Both the position numbers and the translations under genes were made by a program. Shown piece after piece: positions 61,933 to 64,000 of a DNA stretch of 64,000 bases. Position 1 is the stretch's first letter. Every line of letters starts with the position of its first letter. The DNA comes from Alloyangia mangrovi (GTDB taxonomy: Bacteria > Pseudomonadota > Alphaproteobacteria > Rhodobacterales > Rhodobacteraceae), in the NCBI RefSeq assembly GCF_002300555.2, contig NZ_NTHN02000014.1, forward strand, positions 1 to 64,000, given 5' to 3'. The notes beneath the pieces are model-generated. The model was given only the letters and a program-made list of their open reading frames with translations. It was not told the DNA's origin and searched no databases.

Positions 61933-63213
61933 ATGCCCGTTGAAACCACCGACACGCTGGTCATCGGCGCGGGACAGGCCGGTGTCGCCATGAGCGAGCA
62001 TCTCACCCGCGAAGGCGTCCCGCATCTCGTGCTGGAAAAGAGCCGCATCGCCGAGCGCTGGCGCAGCGGCCGCTGGGATTCGCTGGTTGCCAACGGCCCG
62101 GCCTGGCACGACCGCTTTCCCGGCATGGAATTCGACGGCGACGGCGAGGCCTTCCCGGGCAAGGATACCGTGGCCGATTACTTCGAGCGCTACGCCGCCA
62201 AGCATGGCGCGCCGATCCGCTGCGGGGTGGAGGTGACCAAGGTCCGGCGCCTCGACGGGCGAGTGGGTTTCCGGGTCGAGACCTCGGAGGGGGTGATCGA
62301 GGCTCGGAACGTCGTCTCGGCCACCGGTCCGTTCCAGACCCCGGTGATCCCGCCCGTCGTGCCGCAGGAGGCGCCGGTCCTGCAGCTCCATTCGGCGCAG
62401 TACCGGAATCCGGACCAGCTTCCCGAGGGCGCGGTACTGGTGGTGGGCGCGGGCTCTTCGGGCGCGCAGATCGCCGACGAGCTGAACCGGGCGGGGCGCA
62501 AGGTCTATCTCTCGGTCGGCCCGCACGGCCGCCCGCCGCGGAGCTATCGCGGCCGCGACTACTGCTGGTGGCTGGGGGTGCTGGGGCTGTGGGACATCCC
62601 CGCCCCGACACCGGGCACCGAGCATGTGACCATCGCAGTGAGCGGCGCGCAGGGCGGGCGGACCGTCGATTTCCGCCAGCTCGCGGCGGAGGGCATCACG
62701 CTTGTCGGCCGCACCGAGGGCTATGCCGATGGCCGGCTGAGCTTCGGCGAGGATCTCCTGCGCAACATCCGTCAGGGCGACGCCGATTACCTGTCGATGC
62801 TCGAGCAGGCAGACGCATACGCCGCGCGCAACGGGCTCGACCTGCCCGAGGAACCCGAGGCATGGCGGATGTTGCCGGACCCGGATTGCGTGACCGAGCC
62901 GCTGCGCAGGCTCGATCTCGCCGAGGCCGGGGTGGGGACGATCCTTTGGGCGACCGGCTACGCGCTTGATTACGGCTGGCTGGAGCTCAACGTGCTCGAT
63001 GACAGGGGCCGCCCTGTGCAGGAGCGTGGGGTCTCGCCCGAGCGCGGTTTCTACTTCCTCGGCCTGCCGTGGCTGTCGCGCCGCGGGTCGAGTTTCATCT
63101 GGGGCGTCTGGCACGACGCCCGCTACATCGCCGATCAGATCGTGATCCAGCGCAGCTATTCCAGCTACGACGACCAGGCCCGCCGCCGCCAACCGGCGAA
63201 GGCCGCAGAATAA
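61933..63213 (+). CDS. Flavin-containing monooxygenase-like oxidoreductase (CzcO family)
   Basis: A 426-residue FAD/NAD(P)-dependent enzyme. The FAD-binding motif is LVIGAGQAGVAMSEHL near the N-terminus and the NADPH-binding motif is LVVGAGSSGAQIADEL at about residue 175. TGPFQTPVIPPVV and the WATGYALDYGWLEL segment are as in FMO-like proteins. It oxygenates an N- or S-containing or carbonyl substrate, unknown here. It is followed after 17 bases by a RidA gene and then DUF1028. Confidence 0.88.
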   Translation: MPVETTDTLVIGAGQAGVAMSEHLTREGVPHLVLEKSRIAERWRSGRWDSLVANGPAWHDRFPGMEFDGDGEAFPGKDTVADYFERYAAKHGAPIRCGVEVTKVRRLDGRVGFRVETSEGVIEARNVVSATGPFQTPVIPPVVPQEAPVLQLHSAQYRNPDQLPEGAVLVVGAGSSGAQIADELNRAGRKVYLSVGPHGRPPRSYRGRDYCWWLGVLGLWDIPAPTPGTEHVTIAVSGAQGGRTVDFRQLAAEGITLVGRTEGYADGRLSFGEDLLRNIRQGDADYLSMLEQADAYAARNGLDLPEEPEAWRMLPDPDCVTEPLRRLDLAEAGVGTILWATGYALDYGWLELNVLDDRGRPVQERGVSPERGFYFLGLPWLSRRGSSFIWGVWHDARYIADQIVIQRSYSSYDDQARRRQPAKAAE

Positions 63214-63230
63214 CCCCAACGGAGCGCCAG

Positions 63231-63656
63231 ATGGCCCATACCCGCATCCGCAAGTTCAACACCAAGGACACCTACCCCGAGCAGAAGCTCGACAACGATC
63301 TCTGCCAGGCGGTGGTTGCCGAGGGAAAGATGGTGTTCCTGCGCGGCCAGTGCCCGCAGAACCTAGACGATGCCAAGAACATCGAGAGCCACGACCCCGT
63401 CGAGCAGACCCATAAGGTCATGCAGAACATCCGCCAGCTGATGGAGGAATGCGGCGGCGCGATGGAGCATGTCTGCCGCGTGCAGGTGTTCCTGACCGAC
63501 GTGCGCAACCGCGAGGCGGTCTACCGGACCATGGGCGAATACATCAAGGGCGTGCACCCGGTGTCCACCGGTCTTGTCGTGACCGCGCTGGCGCGTCCCG
63601 ACTGGCTGGTCGAGATCGAGGCGACCGCCGTCATCCCGCACGACTACAAGGCCTGA
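63231..63656 (+). CDS. RidA-family protein (reactive enamine/imine deaminase type)
   Basis: A 141-residue RidA/YjgF-family protein starting MAHTRIRKFNTKDTYPEQKL. It has VFLRGQCPQNLDD and HVCRVQVFLTDVRNREAVYR. In ALARPDWLVEIEATAVIPHD the Arg corresponds to the family's substrate-binding Arg105. RidA proteins hydrolyse enamines/imines made by amino-acid enzymes; subgroup members serve specific catabolic operons. It lies between an FMO and a DUF1028 gene. Confidence 0.9.
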   Translation: MAHTRIRKFNTKDTYPEQKLDNDLCQAVVAEGKMVFLRGQCPQNLDDAKNIESHDPVEQTHKVMQNIRQLMEECGGAMEHVCRVQVFLTDVRNREAVYRTMGEYIKGVHPVSTGLVVTALARPDWLVEIEATAVIPHDYKA

Positions 63657-63663
63657 TCGCGAC

Positions 63664-64000
63664 ATGACCTTCTCGCTTGTCGCCCGCTGCCCCGAGACCG
63701 GTATGTTCGGTCTGGTGATCTCGTCCTCCTCGCCCGCCGTTGCGGCGCGTTGCTCCTTTGCGCGCGCCGGGGTGGGGGCGGTGGCCACGCAGAACGTCAC
63801 GGACCCTTCGCTTGGTCCGCTGGCGCTTGACCTGATGGAAGGGGGGCTCAGCGCGCCCGAGGCCATCGCCGAGGTCCAGAAGCGCGGCACGTTCATCGCC
63901 TACCGGCAGGTTCTGGCGGTGGATGCCGCAGGGCGCACGGCGATCCACTCGGGGCCGAATTCGCTTGGCATCTGGACGCAGGCGCAGGCCGAGAACGCGG
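63664..64000 (+). CDS. DUF1028-family protein, 3' end outside window
   Basis: The first 112 residues, MTFSLVARCPETGMFGLVIS, SSSPAVAARCSFARAGVGAV and ATQNVTDPSLG, are the N-terminus of the DUF1028 family, which resembles Ntn hydrolases. It is seven bases behind the RidA gene. A G6 run (63841-63846) is in frame. DUF1028 genes often occur with RidA and amidohydrolases in amino-acid or pyrimidine-like catabolic operons; the function is unproven. Confidence 0.9.
   Translation, partial: MTFSLVARCPETGMFGLVISSSSPAVAARCSFARAGVGAVATQNVTDPSLGPLALDLMEGGLSAPEAIAEVQKRGTFIAYRQVLAVDAAGRTAIHSGPNSLGIWTQAQAENA

Overview
The window looks like part of a large extrachromosomal replicon (chromid or megaplasmid) of a Rhodobacteraceae-type alphaproteobacterium. 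The reasons are very high GC, dense ATGA/TGATG gene junctions, gbpR-chvE-gguAB, rhaRSTPQUK/rhaDI and ytfQRT-yjfF sugar loci, TRAP and tripartite tricarboxylate transporters, and above all a DnaA-like replication initiator divergent from parAB with palindromic candidate centromeres (26852-30558). The exact genus cannot be read from this window.

Layout. 1-4493 (minus): the 3' part of a catecholate siderophore operon (DHB-AMP ligase, free-standing aryl carrier protein, NRPS running off the left edge) behind a pair of small YdcZ-type membrane proteins. 4683-7727 (plus): an IscR-type iron box, a small secreted protein, ExbB, two ExbD proteins and TonB. 7776-11444 (minus): a TAXI-TRAP transporter and a LuxR solo. 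11595-21230: gbpR divergent from chvE-gguA-gguB and an oxidative galactose/arabinose pathway (mutarotase, 1-dehydrogenase, lactonase, sugar-acid dehydratase). 21269-26579 (minus): a galactofuranose-type ABC transporter with a GntR regulator; its last permease is frameshifted. 26852-30558: replication and partition module with origin. 30928-41859: L-rhamnose isomerase and aldolase/dehydrogenase divergent from the RhaR regulator, ABC transporter, mutarotase and kinase. 41926-45515: a 3-hydroxyacyl-CoA-dehydrogenase-like enzyme and an Lrp-controlled arginase/ornithine cyclodeaminase pair. 45557-49078: TetR with two operators and an EmrAB-type efflux pair. 49188-54640: DEAD-box helicase, Nudix-PiT phosphate transporter pair, M29 aminopeptidase. 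54817-64000: orphan antitoxin-like gene, LysR, TctCBA, gamma-glutamyltransferase, BASS transporter, FMO, RidA and DUF1028.

Most of the window is nutrient capture: iron, three ABC sugar systems, organic acids and phosphate, each next to its regulator and first catabolic steps. In all four operons where a binding-protein gene precedes its transporter genes with a gap, a GC-rich hairpin lies in that gap.

Four genes (yjfF, rhaD, emrA, emrB) each carry a one-base excess in a homopolymer (three G/C runs of 7, one T run of 6). Removing one base restores a family-typical full-length protein each time. This is either a homopolymer sequencing artefact or real slippage, and should be settled before any of them is called a pseudogene. 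No tRNA, rRNA, CRISPR array, transposase or integrase was found.
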